From Roseateles sp. (lineage in GTDB: Bacteria > Pseudomonadota > Gammaproteobacteria > Burkholderiales > Burkholderiaceae), in assembly GCA_019232985.1 (NCBI GenBank), contig JAFAMW010000010.1:1-25883 (forward strand): a DNA stretch of 25,883 nucleotides, read 5' to 3'. Positions 8,345 through 17,708 of the stretch are shown here, in pieces. How positions within the stretch are numbered: position 1 is the first letter of the stretch; every line of letters begins with the position of its first letter. The position numbers and the translations under genes are program-made. Below the pieces are notes generated by a model. The model was not told the origin of the DNA and did not search any database. It was given only the letters and a program-made list of their open reading frames with translations.

Positions 8345-10476
8345 TGGCCGGAGCCCGCGCGCTGGCGGTCTGGCGCCGGCTCGACGCGAACCAGCTCAGC
8401 GGCGTCGGCACGGCGCTCGGCGTCGCGATCGCGCACGCCGTCGTCGCCGCGCGGTTCGGCCTCAACGCCGGGCTCGCGGCCGTCGCCGGCGCGGTCTGCA
8501 CGAGCATGATGGACCTGCCGAACCCGGTCGCGCGCGCGCTGCCGCGCCTGCTGCCGGCGGCGCTGTTCGCGACGCTCGCGACCCTGCTCGTCGCGCTGTG
8601 CCGCGAGCACGCGCTGCTGATGCTGCCGCTCGTCGCCGCGATCAGCTTCGCGTCGCTGATGTGCATGGCCTGGGGCCAGCGCGCCGGGCCGCTCGCGTTC
8701 GTCGCGATCCTCGCGCTCGTTTTCACGTCCGCCTGGCGCGAGCCGTTCAGCGTGGCGGGCGCCGGCGCGCACGCGGCGTGGACGCTGCTGGGCGCGCTGC
8801 TCTACGTGGCCTGGGGCCTGCTGCTCGCGCGCGTGCTGCGCGGCCGCTACGCCGAGCTCGCGCTCGCCGCGGCGCTCGCCATGGGCGCGCGGCGCCTGCG
8901 CTCGCGCGCCGCGCGCGTCGAGGGCAGCGTGACGCCCGAGCAGGCGACGATGCGCGCGTCCATCGCCGACGACGTCCAGCTCGCCGAGACGATCCAGCAC
9001 GCCCGCGACCTCGTGTTCGCGCTGCCGCGCGACCCGCGCGCGCTGCGCGAGACCGAGCAGCTGCTCGCGCTGATCGAGCTGCGCGACATGCTGCTCGCGA
9101 GCCGGCTCGACATCGAGCTGCTCGGCCCGGACGAGGCCGGCCGGGCCTGGCGCGCCGCGCTCGCGGCGACGCTGCGCGAGCTCGCCGAACGCCTCGCCGC
9201 GCTCGCCGGACACCTGCGCGTGCGCGCGCCCGCGCCGGCCGCCGACGCCGCGCAGCTGCGCGCGGCGCTGAGCGCGCGGCTCGCCGCCGTGCCGGCCGAC
9301 GCCGCGGACCCGCGCCGCCACCTCGCCAATGCGCTCGAGGTGCGGCTCGGCCATATGCTCGACGAGGTCGGCCACATGCTCGACGTCCAGCTCGGTGCGC
9401 CGACGCCGAGCGCGGCGGCCTGGACGCCCGCGCAGCTGCAGGACTTCGTGTCGCCGCAGGGCTGGCCGCTCGCGGCGCTGCGCAACCACCTGAGCCTGCG
9501 CTCGCCGGTGCTGCGCCATGCGCTGCGCTCGATGCTCGCGCTGACGACGGCCTACGGCCTCGGCCTGCTGCTGCCCTGGGCCTCGCATCCGCAATGGCTG
9601 CTGCTCAGCGTCGCCGTGGTGCTGCGCGGCAACCTCGCGCAGACGCTCGCGCGCCGCAACGACCGCGTGCGCGGCACGCTGCTCGGCTGCCTGATCGTGC
9701 TCGCGCTCGCCTCGGTGCCGCAGCGCTGGCTGCTCGGCGGCGTGTTCGTCGCCGCGGTCGGCACCTCGCACGCCTACGTGAACAAGCGCTACTTCGTCGC
9801 GGCGACCGCGGCGACGCTGATGGCGCTCGTGCAGCCGCTGATGCTGCTGCCGCCGGGCGCGCACCCGGCCATCGCCGAGCGGCTCGGCGACACCGTGCTC
9901 GGCGCGCTGCTCGCCTGGGCGTTCTGTTACGTGCTGCCCTCGTGGGAGCGGCGCTCGCTGAAGGACCTGCTGCCGCTCGCGCGCAAGGTGCTCGCCGCGC
10001 ACGCGGCGAACGTGCTGCGCTGGGGGCCGACGCACGCCGAGCAGGTCGCCGCGCGGCTGTCGCGCCAGCAGGCCTACGCAGCGCTCGGCGCGCTCGCCGA
10101 GGCCGGCCAGCGCACCCGCGTCGAGCCCGAGCATGTGCGCGTCGCCGACGCCGAGATCGAGGCGCTGCTGACCCATGGCTACCGCCTGCTCGCGCTGCTC
10201 GGCGCCGTGCACCAGCAGCTCTCGCGGCGCGCCGACCGGCTCGACCCGGTGCGCGCCCAGGCCGCGCTGCCCGTGACGCTGCGCGCGACCGCCCAGGCGC
10301 TGCAGGCGGGCCAGGACCTGCCGACGCCCGAGGACGACGAGCCCCACGACCCGCAGGCCGGCGCCTGGCCCGAGCACATCGGCCAGCAGGACCTGACGCC
10401 GTGGATGCTGCGCCGGCTGCGCCTGATCCGGCGCGAGGCGCGGCTGTTCAACCACGTGGCGGTGCAGCTCGGCTAG
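8344..10476 (+). CDS. FUSC-family inner-membrane protein (YccS/aromatic acid exporter-like)
   Basis: A 710-residue membrane protein with the two-bundle FUSC layout. The first hydrophobic block is at about residues 20-180 (SGVGTALGVAIAHAVVA onward). A long helical, charged cytosolic region rich in Ala, Arg and Leu follows. The second block is at about 390-540 (SMLALTTAYGLGLLLPW, then LARRNDRVRGTLLGCLIVL), and a soluble helical C-terminal domain runs to the end. YccS and AaeB-type proteins belong here; some export aromatic acids, but most have no proven substrate. The start overlaps the gshB stop, so co-expression is likely. Whether it moves a glutathione-related compound is unknown. The substrate cannot be assigned from sequence. 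Confidence 0.85.
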   Translation: MAGARALAVWRRLDANQLSGVGTALGVAIAHAVVAARFGLNAGLAAVAGAVCTSMMDLPNPVARALPRLLPAALFATLATLLVALCREHALLMLPLVAAISFASLMCMAWGQRAGPLAFVAILALVFTSAWREPFSVAGAGAHAAWTLLGALLYVAWGLLLARVLRGRYAELALAAALAMGARRLRSRAARVEGSVTPEQATMRASIADDVQLAETIQHARDLVFALPRDPRALRETEQLLALIELRDMLLASRLDIELLGPDEAGRAWRAALAATLRELAERLAALAGHLRVRAPAPAADAAQLRAALSARLAAVPADAADPRRHLANALEVRLGHMLDEVGHMLDVQLGAPTPSAAAWTPAQLQDFVSPQGWPLAALRNHLSLRSPVLRHALRSMLALTTAYGLGLLLPWASHPQWLLLSVAVVLRGNLAQTLARRNDRVRGTLLGCLIVLALASVPQRWLLGGVFVAAVGTSHAYVNKRYFVAATAATLMALVQPLMLLPPGAHPAIAERLGDTVLGALLAWAFCYVLPSWERRSLKDLLPLARKVLAAHAANVLRWGPTHAEQVAARLSRQQAYAALGALAEAGQRTRVEPEHVRVADAEIEALLTHGYRLLALLGAVHQQLSRRADRLDPVRAQAALPVTLRATAQALQAGQDLPTPEDDEPHDPQAGAWPEHIGQQDLTPWMLRRLRLIRREARLFNHVAVQLG

Positions 10477-10518
10477 CTAGCGGCGCAGGCGCCGTCGCGG
10501 GCGTGCCCCGCGCTCGGG

Positions 10519-10531
10519 GGACAATCGGCCC
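10519..10531 (+). promoter_or_regulatory. Promoter of uup, probably giving a leaderless mRNA
   Basis: A -10-like hexamer GACAAT (10520-10525) is followed by only six bases and then the uup ATG at 10532. Transcription from this box would start at or next to the ATG, and no Shine-Dalgarno is present between. Immediately upstream are two small hairpins: CGGCGC/GCGCCG at 10481-10494 and CCCCG/CGGGG at 10506-10519. No -35 consensus is visible. Confidence 0.5.
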
Positions 10532-12382
<1,851 letters not shown>

Positions 12383-12404
12383 AACCGGGCGGATCGCGGC
12401 GCCG

Positions 12405-12938
12405 TCAGCGCGGCGCGAGAACGCCGTCGAGCTCGTCGGCCGCGCAGCGCGCGCGCAGGTCGAGCGCGAGCGAGCGCGGCTCGGCGCCGTCGCCATGGGC
12501 CAGGTCGGCCGTGACTTCGATCAGCTGCGCCGTGTGCAGGTCGAACAGCAGCGTGAACGCGAGGCCCGCGTCGTCGGGCTCGGCGAAGCGCGCGGCGAGG
12601 TAATGCGGCAGGATCGCCTCGTCGTGTTCCCACGACGCGCTGAGGCGGAGCCGGCCGGTGCCGTCGGCGTGGATCAGGCCGAGGACGCAGGTCGGCAGCC
12701 GCACATGGGCCGCGCCGAGCCGCAGCTCGAGGTCGGTCAGGCGGCGTGCATCGCCGACCGCGCTGAAGGTCAGCCGCAGGCGCGCGGGCGCGTAGGCCGC
12801 GGGCAGGCCCTGCAGGCTGCCGTCGGCGGCCAGTCCGATCACGCGGTCTTGATGGGCGGCTGCACCGGTGCCGAGTCCCAGGCCCAGCACCGCGGTGGCG
12901 AACAGGCGCAGCGGCGCGTACCCGATGCGTGGCCTCAT
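12405..12938 (-). CDS. Conserved hypothetical exported protein
   Basis: A 177-residue protein with an N-terminal signal peptide (MRPRIGYAPLRLFATAVLG to about residue 28, ending GAAAH). The rest is soluble and probably mainly beta-stranded, with alternating hydrophobic stretches such as DLELRLGAAHVRLPTCVLG and LAFTLLFDLHTAQLIEV. Two cysteines remain in the mature part. No family was recognised. It is the last gene of a three-gene minus-strand set and starts 17 bases after the hydratase-like gene. The ATG at 12938 is chosen because it opens the signal peptide; the frame extends upstream inside the neighbour as an Arg-rich tract. Its 3' end faces uup, 22 bases away. Confidence 0.7.
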   Translation of the reverse strand: MRPRIGYAPLRLFATAVLGLGLGTGAAAHQDRVIGLAADGSLQGLPAAYAPARLRLTFSAVGDARRLTDLELRLGAAHVRLPTCVLGLIHADGTGRLRLSASWEHDEAILPHYLAARFAEPDDAGLAFTLLFDLHTAQLIEVTADLAHGDGAEPRSLALDLRARCAADELDGVLAPR

Positions 12939-12955
12939 GCCGGTTTCGCGCCTTG

Positions 12956-13720
12956 CTACAGCTGCACGGCGAGCTCGCCGAGCCCCGCGAAGCGCGCGAC
13001 CGCGCGCTGGCCCGCGCCGAGCTTCAGCGCGACGCGCCACGAGCCGGTCGTGACGACGCTGCCGGCCGCGATGGTCGCGCCGTGGCGCGTCGCGGCCTGC
13101 AGCCAGGGCACGAGGACCCAGGCCGGATCGTCGAGGCCATGGCCGCCGATGCCGTCCTGCGGTGCGGCCGTGTCGATCTGCAGCGTGCAGGGTTGGCGCG
13201 CCCAGTCGTGGCCGGGCTGCCAGGCCTGCCAGGGGCCGAGCGCGAGGCCGCCGTTCGACTGGCTGTCGGCATGCTTGAGCAGGGGGGCGGCCGCCATGCC
13301 CTGCTGCCAGCGCGAGGCGAGGCCTTCGACGGCGACGCAGAACGCGTCGATCAGGTCGGCGCCTGCGCCGAGCCGCAGCGCCTGCGCGGCGGCCGGCGTG
13401 ACGTCGCGCGCGAGGCGCAGCGCGATCTCGGCCTCGGCGCCGATCAGGCCGAGGTCACCGAGGTCGATCGGGCCGGCGCCTTCGCGCACGCCGTGGGGCG
13501 CGAGCGGCGCGTGGCCGAACGGGCCGCTGCGCGCGCTGCCGCCGCATTTCCAGAACTGCGGCCGGCCGGCCGGCAGCCAGCCGAGTTCGGCCGCGAGTTC
13601 GGCGTGGACGGCCGCGCAAGCGGCCTCGTCGGCGATAGCCCAGTCGGCGGCGTCGAGGCGGCTGCCGTCGCGCCAGCAGGCGGCCAGCGCGGTGGCGAGT
13701 GCGGAGGGAGAGGAACTCAT
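12956..13720 (-). CDS. 2-keto-4-pentenoate hydratase-like protein (FAH/MhpD superfamily)
   Basis: A 254-residue protein of the fumarylacetoacetase-fold hydratase/decarboxylase group. Known members hydrate 2-hydroxypenta-2,4-dienoate in aromatic meta-cleavage pathways. Visible family features are the acidic pair Glu96/Glu98 in GAEAEIALRLARD, Glu132 in CVAVEGLASRW, and the SNGGLALG motif at about 155-162. All are degraded compared with MhpD: the usual EIVDSR reads VEGLAS, DNASNGG reads DSQSNGG, and YKVG reads WKCG. No other meta-cleavage gene is nearby, so the substrate is uncertain. The start lies 22 bases after the CoA-transferase stop, indicating an operon. Confidence 0.8.
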   Translation of the reverse strand: MSSSPSALATALAACWRDGSRLDAADWAIADEAACAAVHAELAAELGWLPAGRPQFWKCGGSARSGPFGHAPLAPHGVREGAGPIDLGDLGLIGAEAEIALRLARDVTPAAAQALRLGAGADLIDAFCVAVEGLASRWQQGMAAAPLLKHADSQSNGGLALGPWQAWQPGHDWARQPCTLQIDTAAPQDGIGGHGLDDPAWVLVPWLQAATRHGATIAAGSVVTTGSWRVALKLGAGQRAVARFAGLGELAVQL

Positions 13721-13742
13721 GCCGCCATCGTAGCGGCTCGAC

Positions 13743-15038
13743 TCAGAGCAGCTTGAGCGCGCGCGCCTGCGCGCGCAGCTCGGCGCGGAAGTCCGGGTGG
13801 GCGATATTGATCAGTTCCTGCGCGCGCTGGTGCGCCGACTTGCCGCGCAGCTGCGCGACGCCGTATTCGCTGACCACGACGTTGATGTCGTTCTTGCTCG
13901 TGGTCTGGTGCGTGCCCGGCGTCAGCGTCGGCACGATGCGCGAGATGCTGTCGCCCTTGGCCGTGGACGGCAGCACGATGATCGCCTTGCCGCCGCGCGA
14001 GCGGTTCGCCGCGCGCACGAAGTCGACCTGGCCGCCGGTGCCCGAGTACGGCGCCGGGCCCAGGCTCTCGGAGCCGCACTGGCCGAGCAGGTCGATCTGC
14101 AGCGTCGCGTTGATCGTCACGAGCCGGTCGTTCTGGCCGGCCAGGTAGGGGTCGTTCGTGAAGTCGACCGGGTGCATCTCGAGCGCCGGGTTGTCGTCCA
14201 TGTAACGGTGCAGCTTGGCGGAGCCGAGCGCGAAGGTCGCGACGCTGCGGCACGGCAGGTAGTTCTTGCGCGCGTTCGTGACGACGCCGGCCTCGATCAG
14301 CGTGAGGATGCCGTCGCCGATCATCTCGGTGTGCACGCCGAGGTCGCGCTTGTTCGTCAGTTGCATGACGACCGCGTCGGGGATGCCGCCGTAGCCGATC
14401 TGCAGCGTCGAGCCGTCCTCGATCATCTCGGCGACATGGGCGCCGATCGCCTGCTGGACCGGGCCGATCTTGGGCAGGCCGACCTCGAGAATCGGCGCCT
14501 CGCTCTCGACGAGCGCGGCGACCTGCGAGACATGGACGCGGCAGTTGCCGTGGCAGCGCGGCACGCGCGGGTTGACCTCGAGCACGACGGCGCGCGCGCG
14601 CTCGATGGCCGCAAGCGTGTAGTCGGCGCCGAGGCTCAGGCAGAAATAGCCGTCGGCGTCCATGGGCGACGCGAGGCTCATCACCGCGTCGGCCGGCATC
14701 AGGCCGCGCCGGATCAGCTCGGGCATCTCGGAGAAATAGCTCGGGATGAAGTCGACCCAGCCGGCCTGGCCGCCCGCGCGGGAGGCCGGGCCGAAGAAGT
14801 AGGCGACATGGCGCACATGCTCGGCCGTCTCGGCGTCGAAATAGCCGAACTTGCGCATCGGCAGGATCTGGCCGACCTTGACGTCGCGGAACTCGCGACG
14901 CTGCGCCGACAGCGCGTCGAGCAGCGCGGGCGGCTCGCCGACGCCGGTCGGCACGACGATGAAGTCGCCGTCGCGCAGCAGCTCGAGGGCGGCGTCGGCG
15001 GTGCGGAGCTTCCTGCGGTACGAGTCCTGGTGCGACAT
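13743..15038 (-). CDS. Acetyl-CoA hydrolase/transferase family protein (4-hydroxybutyrate CoA-transferase-like)
   Basis: A 431-residue family I CoA-transferase of the Cat1/AbfT type, which moves CoA between acetyl-CoA and a carboxylic acid. The catalytic glutamate that forms the acyl-glutamyl-CoA intermediate is present as Glu238 in GVHTEMIGDG. Other hallmarks are QIGYGGIPDAV, GQVDFVRAA, GGKAIIVLPST and the C-terminal SEYGVAQLRGKS and HPDFR. The ATG at 15038 is chosen from the family N-terminus; no clear Shine-Dalgarno precedes it and the frame is open 114 bases further upstream. It is the first gene of the minus-strand operon and is divergent from the aminotransferase across a 200-base gap. 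The acid substrate is unknown; acetate, propionate, succinate and 4-hydroxybutyrate are all possible. Confidence 0.9.
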   Translation of the reverse strand: MSHQDSYRRKLRTADAALELLRDGDFIVVPTGVGEPPALLDALSAQRREFRDVKVGQILPMRKFGYFDAETAEHVRHVAYFFGPASRAGGQAGWVDFIPSYFSEMPELIRRGLMPADAVMSLASPMDADGYFCLSLGADYTLAAIERARAVVLEVNPRVPRCHGNCRVHVSQVAALVESEAPILEVGLPKIGPVQQAIGAHVAEMIEDGSTLQIGYGGIPDAVVMQLTNKRDLGVHTEMIGDGILTLIEAGVVTNARKNYLPCRSVATFALGSAKLHRYMDDNPALEMHPVDFTNDPYLAGQNDRLVTINATLQIDLLGQCGSESLGPAPYSGTGGQVDFVRAANRSRGGKAIIVLPSTAKGDSISRIVPTLTPGTHQTTSKNDINVVVSEYGVAQLRGKSAHQRAQELINIAHPDFRAELRAQARALKLL

Positions 15039-15144
15039 GGCGGGCGGCGTGGCGGACAGTGCCCCGAGGGGCGATGCCGCCGACTCTGACAGCTGGGGCT
15101 GACGCGAGCTTGACCGCGGCCGACATGAGCGCGGGCTAGCGCGG

Positions 15145-15168
15145 CATGCCAAATGGGCATGGGGCCCC
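15145..15168. promoter_or_regulatory. Inverted repeats in the divergent CoA-transferase/aminotransferase gap
   Basis: CATGCC (15145-15150) and GGCATG (15156-15161) are perfect inverted arms around a five-base spacer. The palindrome GGGGCCCC abuts at 15161-15168. They lie in the 200-base gap between two divergent genes, where an operator would be expected. A TTATCGT stretch near 15183-15189 could serve as a -10 for the aminotransferase. No specific regulator can be named. Confidence 0.35.
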
Positions 15169-15238
15169 GTCAGCGTTCGGCGTTATCGTTGCGGCCATGC
15201 CCGCAGCCGCGGCACCACAAAGAGACAAGGCAGTCGCA

Positions 15239-16447
15239 ATGACGTCCCCGTTTACCCAGGCGCGCCGCGCCGCGCGCATGAACCCGTCCATCATCCGCGA
15301 GATCCTCAAGGTCACCGAGAAGCCCGGCATCCTGTCGCTCGCCGGCGGCCTGCCGAGCAGCGACACCTTCCCGGTCGAGGCGATCAAGGCGGCCTGCGAC
15401 AAGGTCCTGACCGACGCGCCGCGCGAAGCGCTGCAGTACGCGTCGAGCGAGGGCTTCGCGCCGCTGCGCGAATGGGTCGCCGCGCGCGTCAAGCAGCTCG
15501 GCATCGAGGCCGCGCCCGATCAGGTGCTGATCACGAGCGGCTCGCAGCAGGGCCTGGACCTGGTCGGCAAGATCCTGTGCGACCAGGGCGCGCCGGTCGC
15601 CGTCGAAACGCCGACCTACCTCGGCGCGCTACAGGCCTTCACGCCCTACGAGCCGCTGTTCACGAGCCTCGAGAGCGACGCCGAGGGCGTGCGCCCCGAG
15701 AGCTTCGCGCGCCTCGGCCACGACGCGCCGGGCACGCGCTTCGCGTACCTGCTGCCGAACTACCAGAATCCGACCGGCCGCGTGATGGGCGCCGCGCGTC
15801 GCGACGCGGTCATCGTCGCCGCGCAGGCGGCCGGCGTGCCGATCGTCGAGGACAACCCCTACGGCGACCTCTGGTTCGACGCCCCGCCGCCGGCCGCGCT
15901 GACGTCGCGCTGGCCCGAGGGCTCGCTCTACCTGGGCAGTTTCTCCAAGGTGCTGACGCCGGGCTTCCGCCTCGGCTACATCGTTGCGCCGCGCGAGCTC
16001 TACCCGAAGCTGCTGCAGGCCAAGCAGGCGGCCGACCTGCACACGCCGGGCTTCAACCAGCGCGTCGTCTTTGAGGTCATCCGCGACGGCTTCCTCGACC
16101 GCCATGTGCCGACGATCCGCGCGCGCTACAAGGCGAACCGCGACGCGATGGCCGCGGCGCTGCAGGCGCACCTGCCGGCCGGCTGCGAATGGCAGACGCC
16201 CGAGGGCGGCATGTTCTTCTGGATCCGCCTGCCCGAGGGCTTCGACGCGATGGCGATGCTCGAGACGGCCGTCGCGGCCGGCGTCGCCTATGTGCCGGGC
16301 GCCGCGTTCTTCGCGCAGCGCCCCGACCCGCGCACGCTGCGCCTGTCCTTCGTGACCTTGACGCCCGAGCTGATCCGCGACGGCGTCGCGATCCTCGGCC
16401 GCGTGCTGCGCGAGCAGCTCGAGCGCGTCGAGGAACCGACGCCCTGA
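15239..16447 (+). CDS. PLP-dependent aminotransferase (class I/II, LysN/2-aminoadipate-type)
   Basis: A 402-residue fold-type I aminotransferase. The PLP-binding lysine is Lys237 in YLGSFSKVLTPGFRLG. Asn178 (QNPTG), Asp205 and Tyr208 (EDNPYGDLWF) complete the cofactor site, and LRLSFV near residue 380 holds the substrate-carboxylate arginine. The N-terminal ILSLAGGLPSSDTFP is typical of the 2-aminoadipate/aromatic/branched-chain group related to MocR C-terminal domains. No N-terminal HTH is present, so it is an enzyme, not a MocR regulator. The start at 15239 has AAGG eight bases upstream (15227-15230) and the family N-terminus; an in-frame ATG at 15197 would add 14 residues. The exact amino donor is not determinable. 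Its stop lies three bases from the convergent cytochrome c' stop. Confidence 0.88.
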   Translation: MTSPFTQARRAARMNPSIIREILKVTEKPGILSLAGGLPSSDTFPVEAIKAACDKVLTDAPREALQYASSEGFAPLREWVAARVKQLGIEAAPDQVLITSGSQQGLDLVGKILCDQGAPVAVETPTYLGALQAFTPYEPLFTSLESDAEGVRPESFARLGHDAPGTRFAYLLPNYQNPTGRVMGAARRDAVIVAAQAAGVPIVEDNPYGDLWFDAPPPAALTSRWPEGSLYLGSFSKVLTPGFRLGYIVAPRELYPKLLQAKQAADLHTPGFNQRVVFEVIRDGFLDRHVPTIRARYKANRDAMAAALQAHLPAGCEWQTPEGGMFFWIRLPEGFDAMAMLETAVAAGVAYVPGAAFFAQRPDPRTLRLSFVTLTPELIRDGVAILGRVLREQLERVEEPTP

Positions 16448-16450
16448 TCC

Positions 16451-16912
16451 TTAATCGTTCTTGAAGTGGTCGTGGCAAGCCTTGCAGGTCTTGCCGACCG
16501 CGCCGGTCGCGGCCTTGAGCTGGGCGAGGTCGCCCGAGCGTGCGGCGGCCGGCAGCTTGGCCGCGGCGTCGAGCAGCTCGTCGGTGTGCTTCTTGAAGTG
16601 GTCGGCTTCCTTCCAGATCTCGGGCTTCGCGTCGGTGTCGCCGCCCTTGTCGGTGCCCGGGCCGAACGCGTCGAACGGCAGCTTCGCGAGCATTGCGAAC
16701 AGGTCGGCGTTCTCGCCGGCGACCTTGGGGTCGTAGGGTGCCTTGCCGTTCGCCATCGCCGCGACGCGGCCGAAATGCGTTGACATCAGGCGCATCGCGG
16801 CCTGGCGGTACTTGATCGCGTCGGACGGCTTGGCGAACTGCGCGTGGGCGGGCAGCGCGGCGGCGAAGCTCAGCGCGAGGCCGGCAGCGGCGGCGAACAG
16901 GCGGACTTTCAT
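16451..16912 (-). CDS. Cytochrome c' (class II c-type cytochrome)
   Basis: A 153-residue periplasmic haem protein. Residues 1-24 form a signal peptide (PAHA then Q25). The mature part is a four-helix bundle of about 129 residues with the haem motif C143-KAC146-H147 close to the C-terminus, as in class II cytochromes. The N-terminal helix pattern AIKYRQAAMRLMSTHFG is characteristic. Cytochromes c' bind NO and CO and protect against nitrosative stress. The ATG has GGAG six bases upstream. An upstream in-frame ATG at 16963 would break the signal peptide. The gene is divergent from cytochrome b561, a common pairing, and the b-type protein may reduce it. Confidence 0.92.
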   Translation of the reverse strand: MKVRLFAAAAGLALSFAAALPAHAQFAKPSDAIKYRQAAMRLMSTHFGRVAAMANGKAPYDPKVAGENADLFAMLAKLPFDAFGPGTDKGGDTDAKPEIWKEADHFKKHTDELLDAAAKLPAAARSGDLAQLKAATGAVGKTCKACHDHFKND

Positions 16913-16950
16913 CGGGGCTCCAGTTGGGATGCGGTGAACGAACAGGCGCG

Positions 16951-16983
16951 ACCATAACCGCATGTCGATGACTGCGCTATGGT
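16951..16983. promoter_or_regulatory. Imperfect inverted repeat between cytochrome c' and b561
   Basis: ACCATAACCGCA (16951-16962) and TGCGCTATGGT (16973-16983) form arms that match except for one mismatch and one extra base. The repeat lies in the 80-base gap shared by the divergent genes. TATGGT at 16978-16983 could also act as the -10 for b561, so a protein bound here could control both genes. The regulator is unknown. Confidence 0.35.
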
Positions 16984-16992
16984 GCGCGTCTC

Positions 16993-17661
16993 ATGAACAT
17001 TGCCGACAAACCACAAGGCCTGCGCGTCTGGGACCTGCCGACGCGCGTGTTCCACGGCCTGCTGATCGTCAACGTCGGCGGCGCGGTCGGCACGGGCCTC
17101 GCGGGCGCGATGGACTGGCATGTGCGCTGCGGCCTCGCGAGCGCGGCGCTGCTGACGTTCCGCCTCGTCTGGGGCCTGGTCGGCGGGCGCTGGTCGCGCT
17201 TCCGGCGCTTCCGCGTCGCGCCCGCTGCGCTGTGGCGTTATGTGCGCGGCCGGGAAGAAGTGCACGTCGGCCACAGCCCGCTCGGCGCGCTCGCGATCCT
17301 CGCGATGCTCGCGGTGCTGCTTGCCCAGGTCGGCACGGGCCTCGTCGCCGACGACGAGGTCGCGACGACCGGGCCGCTCGCGCGCTTCGTCGCCGACTCG
17401 GTCACGCACGCGGCGACCGGCTGGCACAAGCATTACGGGCCCTGGCTGATCTACGCGCTCGTGGCCCTGCACCTCGTCGCCGTGCTCGTCTACACGCTGC
17501 GCGGCCGCGCGATCGTCGCGGCGATGTGGCATGGCGACCAGCGCGTCGACGCCGTCGCGCCGCTGCCGCCGCCCTCGCGCGACGACCTGGCCGCGCGCCT
17601 GTTCGCGCTCGCGCTGTTCGCGGCCTGCGCCGCCGGCGCGGTCTGGCTCGCGCGACCGTGA
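16993..17661 (+). CDS. Cytochrome b561-family membrane protein
   Basis: A 222-residue di-haem b-type cytochrome of the bacterial b561/YceJ type. It starts RVWDLPTRVFH, typical of the family. Candidate haem ligands are His21, His43, His144 or His146 (WHKHYG), and His159. Four main helices carry them, and GHSPLGAL at 92-99 is conserved. A fifth hydrophobic segment (about 200-219) ends the protein. It passes electrons through the inner membrane, probably to the periplasmic cytochrome c' encoded divergently 80 bases away. No clear Shine-Dalgarno precedes the ATG, and the -10-like TATGGT ends only nine bases before it, so the leader would be very short. Confidence 0.88.
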   Translation: MNIADKPQGLRVWDLPTRVFHGLLIVNVGGAVGTGLAGAMDWHVRCGLASAALLTFRLVWGLVGGRWSRFRRFRVAPAALWRYVRGREEVHVGHSPLGALAILAMLAVLLAQVGTGLVADDEVATTGPLARFVADSVTHAATGWHKHYGPWLIYALVALHLVAVLVYTLRGRAIVAAMWHGDQRVDAVAPLPPPSRDDLAARLFALALFAACAAGAVWLARP

Positions 17662-17694
17662 CGGCGCGGGCGCGCGATTACATCGCGGTACGCG

Positions 17695-17708
17695 TTTAAG
17701 CTCGCGCC
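17695..17708 (+). promoter_or_regulatory. Possible -10 directly before the SMP-30 gene
   Basis: TTTAAG (17695-17700) stands out in GC-rich surroundings and ends eight bases before the ATG at 17709, with no Shine-Dalgarno. If used, the mRNA would be nearly leaderless. The evidence is positional only. Confidence 0.3.

Noticed and set aside
12495..13733. A 412-codon plus-strand frame opposite the hydratase-like and exported proteins
   Set aside because: No recognisable motifs, atypical composition, and the minus-strand genes have clear family or signal-peptide evidence.
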